From the NCBI GenBank assembly GCA_020444165.1, contig JAHLLK010000097.1:1-17204 (forward strand): DNA of 17,204 bases, written 5' to 3'. Below the pieces are notes generated by a model. That model had not been told where the DNA came from and did not search any database. It was given only the letters and a program-made list of their open reading frames with translations. Origin of the DNA: Deltaproteobacteria bacterium (GTDB lineage: Bacteria; Desulfobacterota; Desulfarculia; Desulfarculales; Desulfarculaceae). This document shows positions 6,914 through 15,335 of this stretch, one piece after another. Numbering within the stretch: the stretch's first letter is position 1; each line of letters begins with the position of its first letter. The position numbers were made by a program, and so were the translations under genes.

Positions 6914-7771
6914 TCAGGAACTGCTTTCCGGACCAGACCCCAGCCAGTCCCAAGCCGGCGACAGGGCGCTCAACAGCCGTTCGCGGTCGCCCCCGGCCAG
7001 GGCCCGGGCCAGCTCCGCCGCGCCGGCGGCCAAGCGCTCCGCCACCTCTTGGGCGTGGGGGTTGTTGAGGGCCAGGTCGGCGAACAGCTCCGCCGGCTGG
7101 GAGCATTGCTTGTCCAGGATTTGGCGGAGCAAGGCGTTCCAGGGCCCGGCCAGGGCCGGGTCCTCGGCCGGGTCGGCCCCCAGGCCGGCCAGGGCCCCGC
7201 CCCAGGCGGCCAGGAGAAAATGCCGCAGGGTCTGCACCCGGGCCATGAGCCGGTCGTGCTCCCGGGCCGGCAGCCACGCCACCCGGGCCCCGGCCCGGGT
7301 AAGCCAGGCCGCCAGGCGCCCGGGCCACACCTCGCCCCGCCCCGGGCAGAGGAACACGGTCTGCCCGGCCAGACCCGGGGCCGAGGGGCCGCATAGGGGA
7401 TGCGCCCCCAGCACCTCCCCCCGGGCGTGGGCCAGCATGGCCGCCAGGGGCTTTTCCTTCAACGAACCGAGGTCCAGCACCACGCCCGTGGGCTCGGTGC
7501 CCGGGCCCAGGCGGGCCATGACCTCCTCCACCGCATACACCGGCACCGAGAGCACCAGCACCTGGCACCCCCGGGCGAACTCCGGCCCCAGGTTGCCTTG
7601 GGAGCGGTCGGCCCGGAGCAGCTCTACACCAGGCTCCTTTTCCAAAATGCCGGCCAGCCAGGCCCCCATGCGCCCCCGGGACCCCACCAGGCCCACGGTG
7701 ACCGGCGCCCCGCCAGCCGGCCGGCTAAAGCCATCCTCGCCGCTAAAGTCACTGAAGCCGCTGTCATCCAT
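6914..7771 (-). CDS. tyrA: Prephenate dehydrogenase (TyrA family)
   Basis: The enzyme oxidatively decarboxylates prephenate to 4-hydroxyphenylpyruvate, the Tyr branch. Its 285 residues include an N-terminal Rossmann motif (GLVGSRGRMG, 27-36), VLVLSVPVYA as the next nucleotide-binding strand, and the catalytic-region GAHPLCGPS with H124. The helical C-terminal dimerisation domain follows. There is no fused chorismate mutase or ACT domain. The first 20 residues are not conserved-looking, but AAAGGA precedes the ATG by about nine bases. Whether NAD or NADP, or prephenate or arogenate, is used cannot be read from the sequence. It lies 258 bases after pheA with repeat copy C between them. No U-tract terminator follows before the trp promoter, so read-through into the Trp leader is possible. 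Confidence 0.93.
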   Translation of the reverse strand: MDDSGFSDFSGEDGFSRPAGGAPVTVGLVGSRGRMGAWLAGILEKEPGVELLRADRSQGNLGPEFARGCQVLVLSVPVYAVEEVMARLGPGTEPTGVVLDLGSLKEKPLAAMLAHARGEVLGAHPLCGPSAPGLAGQTVFLCPGRGEVWPGRLAAWLTRAGARVAWLPAREHDRLMARVQTLRHFLLAAWGGALAGLGADPAEDPALAGPWNALLRQILDKQCSQPAELFADLALNNPHAQEVAERLAAGAAELARALAGGDRERLLSALSPAWDWLGSGPESSS

Positions 7772-7789
7772 GGCTGAATTCCTTTAGGA

Positions 7790-7932
7790 GCTTTTCGGAG
7801 AAAAGGGATGATGTGGGGGGAAGGACGCGGGGTCCCTAGAAAAGCGCAGTTTTTCTGGGGTGCAAAGCCCCTTTTTGTGAACAAAAGGGGTTTTCCCCCA
7901 CACCCCCCTTCCCCCAAAAAACTTCATATGTT
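7790..7932 (-). repeat. Intergenic palindromic repeat, copy C (before tyrA)
   Basis: On the minus strand it runs ATATGAAG, T6, GGGGGAAGGGGGGTGTGGGGG, two nested imperfect stems (AAAACCCCTTTT with AAAAAGGGGCTTT; TGTGGGGG with CCCCCCACA), then CATCATCCC and GCTCC. It shares flanks and plan with copies B and D but is less symmetrical, having an extra internal segment (GCGCAGTTTTTCTGG region). It ends at the tyrA ribosome-binding site AAAGGAATTC. Confidence 0.75.
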
Positions 7933-8029
7933 TCTGCCGGTTGCTGTTTAGTCATTTTCAAGCCGTGGGTGCTGCCGGCATTGGGGCAAGGGCCGAAACC
8001 CACCATGGCGAGGATACTCCCGCAGGCTC

Positions 8030-9148
8030 CTATTCCGCCGGCCGGGCGGGCAAGAGCGCCCGGGGATAGGAGCCCAGCACCTTCAGGTACTCCAAATGGG
8101 ACTCCATCTCGCTTAGGGTCACGGCCACCACCTCGTCATCGCGGTGCCCCTCGAAGTCCACGAAGAAAGCGTATTCCCAGGGGCGGTCCTTGATGGGCCG
8201 GGACTCGATGCGGGTCATGTTCAGCCCCCGGTCGGACAGGGGTTTCAGGGCCCCGAACAAGGCTCCGGGATGGTGATGGGTCACGAACAGGACGCTGGTC
8301 TTGTCCTCCCCCGTGGCGGGGCAGGCCTGGCGGCCCAGCACGAAGAAGCGGGTCATGTTGTGGGGGTTGTCCTGGATGCCCTCGGCCAGGATGGGCAGAT
8401 CCAGGCGTCGGGCGGCCAGGCGGCTGCCCACGGCGGCGGTGCCGGGCTCCGCGGCGGCCAGGCGGGCGGCGGCCACGGTGCTGGCCGCTTCCACCAGGGC
8501 GGCCTGGGGCAGGTTGCGGGAGAGCCACTGGCGGCACTGGGCCAGGGCCTGGGGATGGGAGTAGACTTTCTTCACCGCGTCCAGCTCCCGCGTCCGGCTC
8601 ATGAGCATGTGACGTATGGGGGTGTAGATCTCGCCGCAAACCGTGAGATCGTGCACCAGGAACTGGTCCAGGGTGACGCTGACCCCCCCCTCGGAGGAGT
8701 TTTCCACCGGCACCACCCCCACCTCGGAGTGGCCCCGCTCCACCTCCTGGAACACGTCCTCGATGGAGCGCTGGGCCGCGAACTGGCTCGTCCCGCCGAA
8801 GCGCCGCAGGGCGGCCTGGTGGGTGAAGGTGGTCTCCGGCCCCAGGTAGGCCACCTTGAGCGCCCGCTGCAAGGAGCGGCAGGCCCCGATGATCTCGCTG
8901 AACACCCCCTGCAAGGCCTCGTTGGCCAGGGGGCCCCGGTTCTCCCGGGCCAGCCGGGAGAGCACCTGGTGCTCGCGGGCCGGGGCGAACTCCTCCACCC
9001 CGCCGGCGGCCTTGGTGCGGGCCACCTCCAGGGCCAGGCAGGCCCGTTGGTTCAAGAGCGCCACCAAACGCTGGTCCAGCTCATCGATCTCCAAGCGAAT
9101 CTTGGCCAGCTTGTCGGACATCAGGTCAGTCACTTTCTCCGCGTTCAT
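8030..9148 (-). CDS. pheA: Bifunctional chorismate mutase / prephenate dehydratase
   Basis: This cytoplasmic enzyme turns chorismate to prephenate and then phenylpyruvate, the Phe branch. Three domains are visible in 372 residues: AroQ-type helical chorismate mutase at about 11-95 (KIRLEIDELDQRLVALLNQR), prephenate dehydratase at 97-275 (YLGPETTFTHQAA, VVPVENSSEGG, and the signature NMTRFFVLG with T266-R-F), and an ACT regulatory domain at 285-360 with GALF (295-298) and ESRP (315-318). The last two motifs bind Phe in the family, so feedback inhibition by Phe is expected. Two GTG codons lie just upstream in frame (to 9154), but GGGAG is best spaced, seven bases, from the ATG at 9148. It begins 43 bases after the aroF stop. 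Confidence 0.96.
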   Translation of the reverse strand: MNAEKVTDLMSDKLAKIRLEIDELDQRLVALLNQRACLALEVARTKAAGGVEEFAPAREHQVLSRLARENRGPLANEALQGVFSEIIGACRSLQRALKVAYLGPETTFTHQAALRRFGGTSQFAAQRSIEDVFQEVERGHSEVGVVPVENSSEGGVSVTLDQFLVHDLTVCGEIYTPIRHMLMSRTRELDAVKKVYSHPQALAQCRQWLSRNLPQAALVEAASTVAAARLAAAEPGTAAVGSRLAARRLDLPILAEGIQDNPHNMTRFFVLGRQACPATGEDKTSVLFVTHHHPGALFGALKPLSDRGLNMTRIESRPIKDRPWEYAFFVDFEGHRDDEVVAVTLSEMESHLEYLKVLGSYPRALLPARPAE

Positions 9149-9191
9149 CACCACTCTCCCAGCCCTCCGGCGGATAGGCCGTACATTCAGG

Positions 9192-10103
9192 TTAGCAGAT
9201 CACCCGCTGACACAGGGGGGCCAGGGGACGGAGCCGGGTCATCATGCTGGCGAACTCGGCCGGGGTCAGGGACTGTTCGCCGTCGCACAGGGCATGCTCC
9301 GGGTCCACGTGCACCTCCACCATGATGCCGTCGGCGCCCACGGCCAAGGCCGCCCGGGCCAGGGGCTCCACGAAGCGCCGCTTGCCCACGGCGTGGCTGG
9401 GGTCCACGATCACCGGCAGGTGGGTGCGCTCTTTCAAGACCGGCACCACCGAGAGGTCCAGGGTGTTCCGCACCGCGGTCTCGAAGGTGCGGATGCCCCG
9501 CTCGCACAGGATGACCTCGGGGTTGCCCGCGGCCAGGATGTACTCGGCCGAGCTGAGGAATTCGCTTACCGTGGTCATGAGGCCGCGCTTCAAGAGCACC
9601 GGCTTGTTCACCCGGCCCACGGCCTTCAACAGCGCGAAGTTCTGCACGTTGCGGGCGCCCACCTGGATCACGTCGGCCACTTCGGCCACCATCGCCAGCT
9701 CGGAGGAGTCCATGACCTCGGTGACGATGGGCAATCCGGTGACCTGCCGGGCCAGGCGGAGCAGATCCAGCCCCTCGGGGCCCAGGCCCTGGAAGCTGTA
9801 GGGGGAGGTGCGGGGCTTAAAGGCGCCGCCCCGCAAGAGGGTCGCCCCGTGCCGCTGAACTTCCCGGGCGGTGTCCAGGAGCTGGCTCTGGCTCTCCACC
9901 GAGCAGGGGCCCGCGATCACCGCGAAGGAATCGCCGCCGATGGTCACCGCACCCACCCGGATGAGGGTGTCGGCCGGATGGGCCTCGCGGCTGTTCAGGG
10001 GACAACGGGGCTTCTGTTTGAGGGGTTCCCCGGCGGTTTCGGCCAGGGACAGGGGGCTTACTTGGCCCGGGGCCGTACCTTGGGTCTGTATCGCCAACTG
10101 CAT
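9192..10103 (-). CDS. aroF: 3-deoxy-7-phosphoheptulonate (DAHP) synthase, type I-beta
   Basis: DAHP synthase condenses phosphoenolpyruvate and erythrose-4-phosphate, the committed step into the shikimate pathway. The 303-residue protein has AGPCSVES at 64-71 (metal ligand C67), [16 protein letters not shown] at 91-106, [23 protein letters not shown] and MVEVHVDPE, all typical of the I-beta (Thermotoga/Bacillus-like) group. The ATG at 10103 follows GGAGG by seven bases; a longer frame to 10202 crosses the attenuator hairpins and is rejected. The N-terminal part before the barrel is only about 45 residues and does not look like the ferredoxin-like regulatory domain, nor is a chorismate mutase fused, so allosteric control may be weak or absent (inference). 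It heads aroF-pheA-tyrA behind a Phe/Tyr leader. Confidence 0.95.
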   Translation of the reverse strand: MQLAIQTQGTAPGQVSPLSLAETAGEPLKQKPRCPLNSREAHPADTLIRVGAVTIGGDSFAVIAGPCSVESQSQLLDTAREVQRHGATLLRGGAFKPRTSPYSFQGLGPEGLDLLRLARQVTGLPIVTEVMDSSELAMVAEVADVIQVGARNVQNFALLKAVGRVNKPVLLKRGLMTTVSEFLSSAEYILAAGNPEVILCERGIRTFETAVRNTLDLSVVPVLKERTHLPVIVDPSHAVGKRRFVEPLARAALAVGADGIMVEVHVDPEHALCDGEQSLTPAEFASMMTRLRPLAPLCQRVIC

Positions 10104-10127
10104 TTTCTTTCCTCCAGTGCAAACCAG

Positions 10128-10158
10128 AAAAGCCATGGGGTTTTTGTGACCCCATGGC
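10128..10158 (-). terminator. Second terminator-like hairpin of the aro leader
   Basis: GCCATGGGGT pairs perfectly with ACCCCATGGC (10 bp) around CACAAAA, followed on the minus strand by TTTTC. It lies 25 bases before the aroF start, just upstream of the GGAGG. The U-run is short, so it may end transcription only partly, or act on aroF translation. Confidence 0.6.
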
Positions 10159-10161
10159 TCG

Positions 10162-10210
10162 AAAATTTTTAAGGCCAGGGGTGGAACCGGTTCGGCGTCC
10201 ACCCTTGGCC
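10162..10210 (-). terminator. aro attenuator hairpin (segments 3:4)
   Basis: On the minus strand GGCCAAGGGTGGA (10210-10198) pairs with TCCACCCCTGGCC (10185-10173) with a single A-C mismatch, followed by TTAAAAATTTT. The 5' arm has a rival partner: 10194-10210 also pairs with the leader segment 10255-10272, just after the Phe/Tyr codons (11 bp plus 5 bp around a small internal loop). This is the segment 2:3 versus 3:4 choice of amino-acid attenuators. The tail is U/A mixed, so the downstream hairpin at 10128-10158 may do the terminating. Confidence 0.65.
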
Positions 10211-10242
10211 TCGTTCAGTTTGGTTTGGCTACCTTATGGTGC

Positions 10243-10356
10243 TCACACCTCCCTGGCCAGCGGGTGGACGCCGCTAAAATAGAAGTAATAAAAATAAAAC
10301 TCTCCCTGGAAGCGCTGGCTCCCGGAGAAGGTTTTATTTTGGGCGTCCACGTGCAT
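10243..10356 (-). CDS. aro operon leader peptide (Phe/Tyr-rich, 37 aa)
   Basis: A 37-codon frame starting MHVDAQNKTF contains, at codons 20-27 (10299-10276), eight aromatic codons in a row: Phe-Tyr-Phe-Tyr-Tyr-Phe-Tyr-Phe. The family logic is that of the pheA leader of E. coli, but here both Phe and Tyr are read. An inverted repeat (10291-10305 with 10324-10340, two-base bulge) overlaps the first aromatic codons, and GTGGACGCC near the start (10350-10342) can pair with codons 29-31 (10272-10264), giving more alternative folds. AAAGG lies upstream of the ATG. It sits between its own promoter and the tandem hairpins before aroF. Stalling for want of Phe- or Tyr-tRNA should favour read-through (inference). 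Confidence 0.88.
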   Translation of the reverse strand: MHVDAQNKTFSGSQRFQGEFYFYYFYFSGVHPLAREV

Positions 10357-10390
10357 TACACCGGCCTTTCGGGCGTGTTTATCTGGCCCA

Positions 10391-10419
10391 ACTAAAACAC
10401 TTGGGCCTGACCCTGTCAA
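10391..10419 (-). promoter_or_regulatory. aroF-pheA-tyrA promoter
   Basis: The minus strand has TTGACA (10419-10414), a 17-base spacer and TTTAGT (10396-10391), with a predicted start near 10384, about 28 bases before the leader peptide. AAAAAACCTG lies directly before the -35, as at the trp promoter. It begins just after the stop of the EI24-like gene. Confidence 0.7.
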
Positions 10420-10447
10420 CAGGTTTTTTGGAAAAGCCCCCAAATGA

Positions 10448-11221
10448 TCAGGCAGGCCGCTGGTTTGGCCCCGGCGGAGGGGGCGGGGACGGCCGCGGCG
10501 GCCCGGCCTGGGCAAACACCAGCACCCCGCCCACGGCGCACAGGGGCAGGAAAGCCAGGTTCAACAGCGGGATCACCCCCAGGACGAAACAGGCCGAGCC
10601 AAAGCCCAGCCAGCCGCCGCCCAGGCGCCGGAGATAGACCATCTTGCCCCGCAGGGTCAGGCCCCGGCGGTCCAAGGGGTAGTCCAGGAACTGGAGCGCC
10701 AGGAAGTAGCAGGTGACCAGCCAGGCCAGGACCCCGTAGGCCGCGGTGCCCGGGCCGGGGAACAGGTTCAAGAGGAGGAGCGGCAGCATCACGGCCAAAT
10801 ACAGCAGCAGCTTCTTCACCTCCTGCCGGAGCACCCGCCACATCTCGGCCAGGATCCCCCGTGCCGGCCCGGCCGCCGGGGCCAGACCGACCAGGGCCTC
10901 GGCCTTCCGGGTCAACAGCTCCAGAAACGGCGCGGCCACCACCGCGCCCACCACGGCAAAGAGGAACACCCCCAGCATGAGGAGCACCAGGGCCATGAGG
11001 ATGAGGAGGAAATAGAAGAGCAGCACCCACCACCAGCCCTCCCCCGTGGGGAGCAGGGCGGTGACCCAGCGGTCGAAGCGGTCGTAGGCCAGCCAGAAGC
11101 CCAAGGCGAACAGCCCCAGGTTGATGAAAAAGGGCAACGCGGCGTAACCCCACAAGGTGGGATGCCGCCACAGAAAGGGGAGCGCCCGAAAAGGCGCGGC
11201 AAAGCCGCCCAAAAGGTTCAT
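10448..11221 (-). CDS. EI24/CysZ-type integral membrane protein
   Basis: The 257-residue protein starts MNLLGGFAAPFRALPFLWRHP, typical of the EI24 (DUF540) family that includes the sulfate permease CysZ. Hydrophobic segments lie at about 25-45 (LPFFINLGLFALGFWL), 66-98 (a long Leu/Val-rich stretch, probably two helices or a re-entrant one), 137-152, 160-180 and 210-240. The tail is a Pro-rich run (PPRPSPPPPPGP). CysZ members import sulfate, but the family is broad and the substrate here cannot be told. The ATG lies 3 bases after the sppA stop, so the two genes are probably co-transcribed. A longer frame upstream exists but overlaps sppA heavily and was not used. Confidence 0.82.
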   Translation of the reverse strand: MNLLGGFAAPFRALPFLWRHPTLWGYAALPFFINLGLFALGFWLAYDRFDRWVTALLPTGEGWWWVLLFYFLLILMALVLLMLGVFLFAVVGAVVAAPFLELLTRKAEALVGLAPAAGPARGILAEMWRVLRQEVKKLLLYLAVMLPLLLLNLFPGPGTAAYGVLAWLVTCYFLALQFLDYPLDRRGLTLRGKMVYLRRLGGGWLGFGSACFVLGVIPLLNLAFLPLCAVGGVLVFAQAGPPRPSPPPPPGPNQRPA

Positions 11222-11224
11222 GGG

Positions 11225-12112
11225 CTACCGCCCGCCCGCCCAGCGGTATTCCAAACTGGGGGCCATGGCCCGGGCCAACACCCCCCGGAGCCAGGAGGCC
11301 GCCTCTTCCTTGAACAGCTCCAGCCACCACGGCTCCTTCTGCTCGGCGGGCCACACCAGCTTGGGCCGCCCGCTGATGCCGGCCAGCCGGGCTGCCGTGT
11401 GCACCGCGTCGGAGAAGTTGCCCAGCTCGTCCACCAGGCCCAACTCCTTGGCCTTGCGGCCGGTGAAGACCCGGGCGTCGGACACGGGCTTCAATTGCTC
11501 CAGGGTCATGTGCCGGCCCTTGGCCACCGCGTTCAGGAATTGGGCGTGGGTGTCTTCCATCACCTCCTGCAGCATGGCCCGCTCCGCTTCGGACAGGGGG
11601 CGGTCGGGCTGGCCCGCGCCCTTCAGGGCCCCGGCCTTGATGACCTGAAGCTTCAGGCCGATCTTGTCGAAGAGGTTCTGCAGGTCCGGAATGGTGGCAA
11701 TGACCCCGATGGAGCCGGTGAGGGTGCCGGGGTTGGCCACGATCTTGGTGCAGGGGGCCGAGACATAATAGCCGCCGCTGGCCGCCACTCCACCCATGGA
11801 GCAGACCACCGGCTTCTGCATGGCCGTGCGCTCCACCTCGCGGTAGATCTCCTGGCTGGCGCCCACCCCGCCGCCCGGGGAGTCCACCCGGAGCACCACG
11901 GCGCGGATGCTCGAATCCCGCCGGAACTTGTCCAGGGCCAGCATGGCGGGGCCCGGGTTATCGATGGCGCCGGTGATCTCCACCACCCCCACCTTTTCCC
12001 GGAACAGGGAGCCGCCTTCCCCGCTGTCGCCCAGCAGGGCGACGCCCCCGGTGAACAAGAGGGCGATGACCACCGAGACCACCAGAGCCCACAGGAAGGG
12101 TCTTTTTTTCAT
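11225..12112 (-). CDS. sppA: Signal peptide peptidase SppA, single-domain (36K) type
   Basis: SppA is a membrane-anchored Ser/Lys protease that degrades leftover signal peptides. The 295-residue product begins with a short positive stretch and one membrane anchor (FLWALVVSVVIALLFTGGVAL, about 6-26). The active serine is S112 in GGVAASGGYYVS and the general base is K164 in IKAGALKGAG. Their spacing of 52 residues equals that in Bacillus SppA. DSPGGG and GSIGVI motifs are also present. The ATG at 12112 follows GGGAG by six bases; an in-frame TTG two codons earlier is less likely. It is separated from rpsA by a terminator, and no clear promoter was seen in the 219-base gap. Confidence 0.95.
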   Translation of the reverse strand: MKKRPFLWALVVSVVIALLFTGGVALLGDSGEGGSLFREKVGVVEITGAIDNPGPAMLALDKFRRDSSIRAVVLRVDSPGGGVGASQEIYREVERTAMQKPVVCSMGGVAASGGYYVSAPCTKIVANPGTLTGSIGVIATIPDLQNLFDKIGLKLQVIKAGALKGAGQPDRPLSEAERAMLQEVMEDTHAQFLNAVAKGRHMTLEQLKPVSDARVFTGRKAKELGLVDELGNFSDAVHTAARLAGISGRPKLVWPAEQKEPWWLELFKEEAASWLRGVLARAMAPSLEYRWAGGR

Positions 12113-12273
12113 CGTCAACTCCCAGCTAGCTCCGCCCGGCGGCGGGGGTTGGGCCCGGGGCCGCCGGAAAGCCTCAGGCGCGGAAACAGGGCAGGCAGGG
12201 GACCTGCTTTTGCATTATCTCGGCAAATCCCCGGCGCGTCCAGGTTTGAGGTCCATTTGCCCCAGGCCGCAAT

Positions 12274-12309
12274 AAAAACACCCGGGGCCGCGGTCCGCGG
12301 TCCCGGGTG
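12274..12309 (-). terminator. rpsA terminator
   Basis: CACCCGGG pairs with CCCGGGTG, with an inner CCGC/GCGG stem, followed on the minus strand by TTTTT. It lies 23 bases after the rpsA stop and is a standard intrinsic terminator. Confidence 0.88.
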
Positions 12310-12331
12310 GATATCACAAACTGCCTAAGGA

Positions 12332-14281
<1,950 letters not shown>

Positions 14282-14336
14282 GTTTCCGTTTTTTCCTAAA
14301 TAAGTTGCCTGGTTGATGGTGGGTGGTCCCTTGGTT

Positions 14337-14381
14337 GGGACGGCCCCCCACGGTTTTAGGCGCGTGGGAAAGACCCGTCCC
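14337..14381 (-). promoter_or_regulatory. Structured 5' leader of rpsA mRNA
   Basis: The 369 bases between cmk and rpsA hold no gene. The part near rpsA can fold into a two-tier hairpin: GGGACGG (14337-14343) with CCGTCCC (14375-14381), and inside it CCCACG with CGTGGG. It lies about 55-100 bases before the S1 start. Ribosomal protein genes often carry autoregulatory leaders, so this is a candidate; no known leader motif was recognised. Confidence 0.35.
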
Positions 14382-14464
14382 TGGCCCGCCGGGGTGACGG
14401 ACCAGAGCCGTTTTCCGACTCGCGCCAAAAGGGGTCGGGCTATTACTACCAGAATCCCCCTTAA

Positions 14465-14493
14465 ATCACAAGGATTGAATGCCTATTAATCAA
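14465..14493 (-). promoter_or_regulatory. Probable rpsA promoter
   Basis: The minus strand reads TTGATT (14493-14488), 17 bases, TGTGAT (14470-14465), each matching four of six sigma-70 consensus bases, in the AT-rich centre of the gap. The predicted start near 14458 gives a leader of about 175 bases. Confidence 0.4.
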
Positions 14494-14650
14494 GGTTGCT
14501 AAGTCGTATAAACCCGGCAACCCCGGCCGCCGCAACCCTTGCTGGCCAGGGCTTCCGCTGCCCGGCGGCGGAGTTTTCCCGGCCACGGGCGGGGGTGGAA
14601 TTCCACCTGATAATCATTGCCTTGGCGCTGGGGTCGCCGCCGGGGGGCAA

Positions 14651-15331
14651 TCAGCCCTGGGTGGCTGATTTTCCCTGCCGCTCCCGCACCACCGCGAGCA
14701 AAAGAGCCAAGGCCTGGTCCAGGCCCAGGCCGGTGGTGTCCACCACCCGGGCGTCCGGGGCCGGCGCCAGGGGGGCCACGGCCCGGTGGGCGTCCCGCTC
14801 ATCGCGGGCGGCCATGTCCCGGGCCACTTCCGCCAGGGAAAGCTCCGGCCGGGTGGGCGAAAGCTCCCGCCAGCGCCGCTGGGCCCTTTCCGCGTCGGTG
14901 GCGGTGAGGAAGAACTTCACCTCCGCCCCGGGGAACACCACGGTGCCCATGTCGCGGCCCTCGGCCACCAGATCGCCGGCGCGCCCGGCCGCCTGTTGCA
15001 GGCCCAACAGCCGCTTCCGCACGGCGGCCTGAGCCGAGAGGCGGCTGGCCAAGCCGCCGATCTCCTCGTTACGGATGAAGGGCTCCACGTCCCGGCCCTC
15101 CAGGGTGACCAGGAAGCGCCCCGCCTGGGGCCGGGCCTCCACGGCCACGCCCGCCACCCAATGGGCCACCGCGGCCTCATCCGCGGGATCCGGCCCGCCT
15201 TCCCGGCAGGCCAGGGCCACGGCCCGGTACAGGGCTCCCGTGTCCAGGAAGGCGAAGCCCAGGGCGGCCGCCAGCCGGCGGCTCAGGCTGGTCTTGCCCG
15301 CCCCGGAGGGGCCGTCCACCGTGACTACCAA
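14651..15331 (-). CDS. cmk: Cytidylate kinase
   Basis: Cmk phosphorylates CMP and dCMP using ATP. The 226-residue protein has the P-loop GPSGAGKT at 7-14, FLDTGALYRAVA after it, EGRDMGTVVFPGAEVKFFLTA in the middle, and RDERDAHRAVAPLAPAPDA near the end, all family hallmarks. The start is an unusual TTG at 15331: no ATG or GTG lies far enough upstream to include the first beta strand, and a GTG four codons later would remove it. The TTG is 4 bases after the hisC stop, so translation is probably coupled. A perfect 8-bp hairpin (14649-14670) spans its stop codon but has no U-tract. The cmk-rpsA-sppA order is known in deltaproteobacteria. Confidence 0.95.
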   Translation of the reverse strand: MVVTVDGPSGAGKTSLSRRLAAALGFAFLDTGALYRAVALACREGGPDPADEAAVAHWVAGVAVEARPQAGRFLVTLEGRDVEPFIRNEEIGGLASRLSAQAAVRKRLLGLQQAAGRAGDLVAEGRDMGTVVFPGAEVKFFLTATDAERAQRRWRELSPTRPELSLAEVARDMAARDERDAHRAVAPLAPAPDARVVDTTGLGLDQALALLLAVVRERQGKSATQG

Positions 15332-15335
15332 GACC

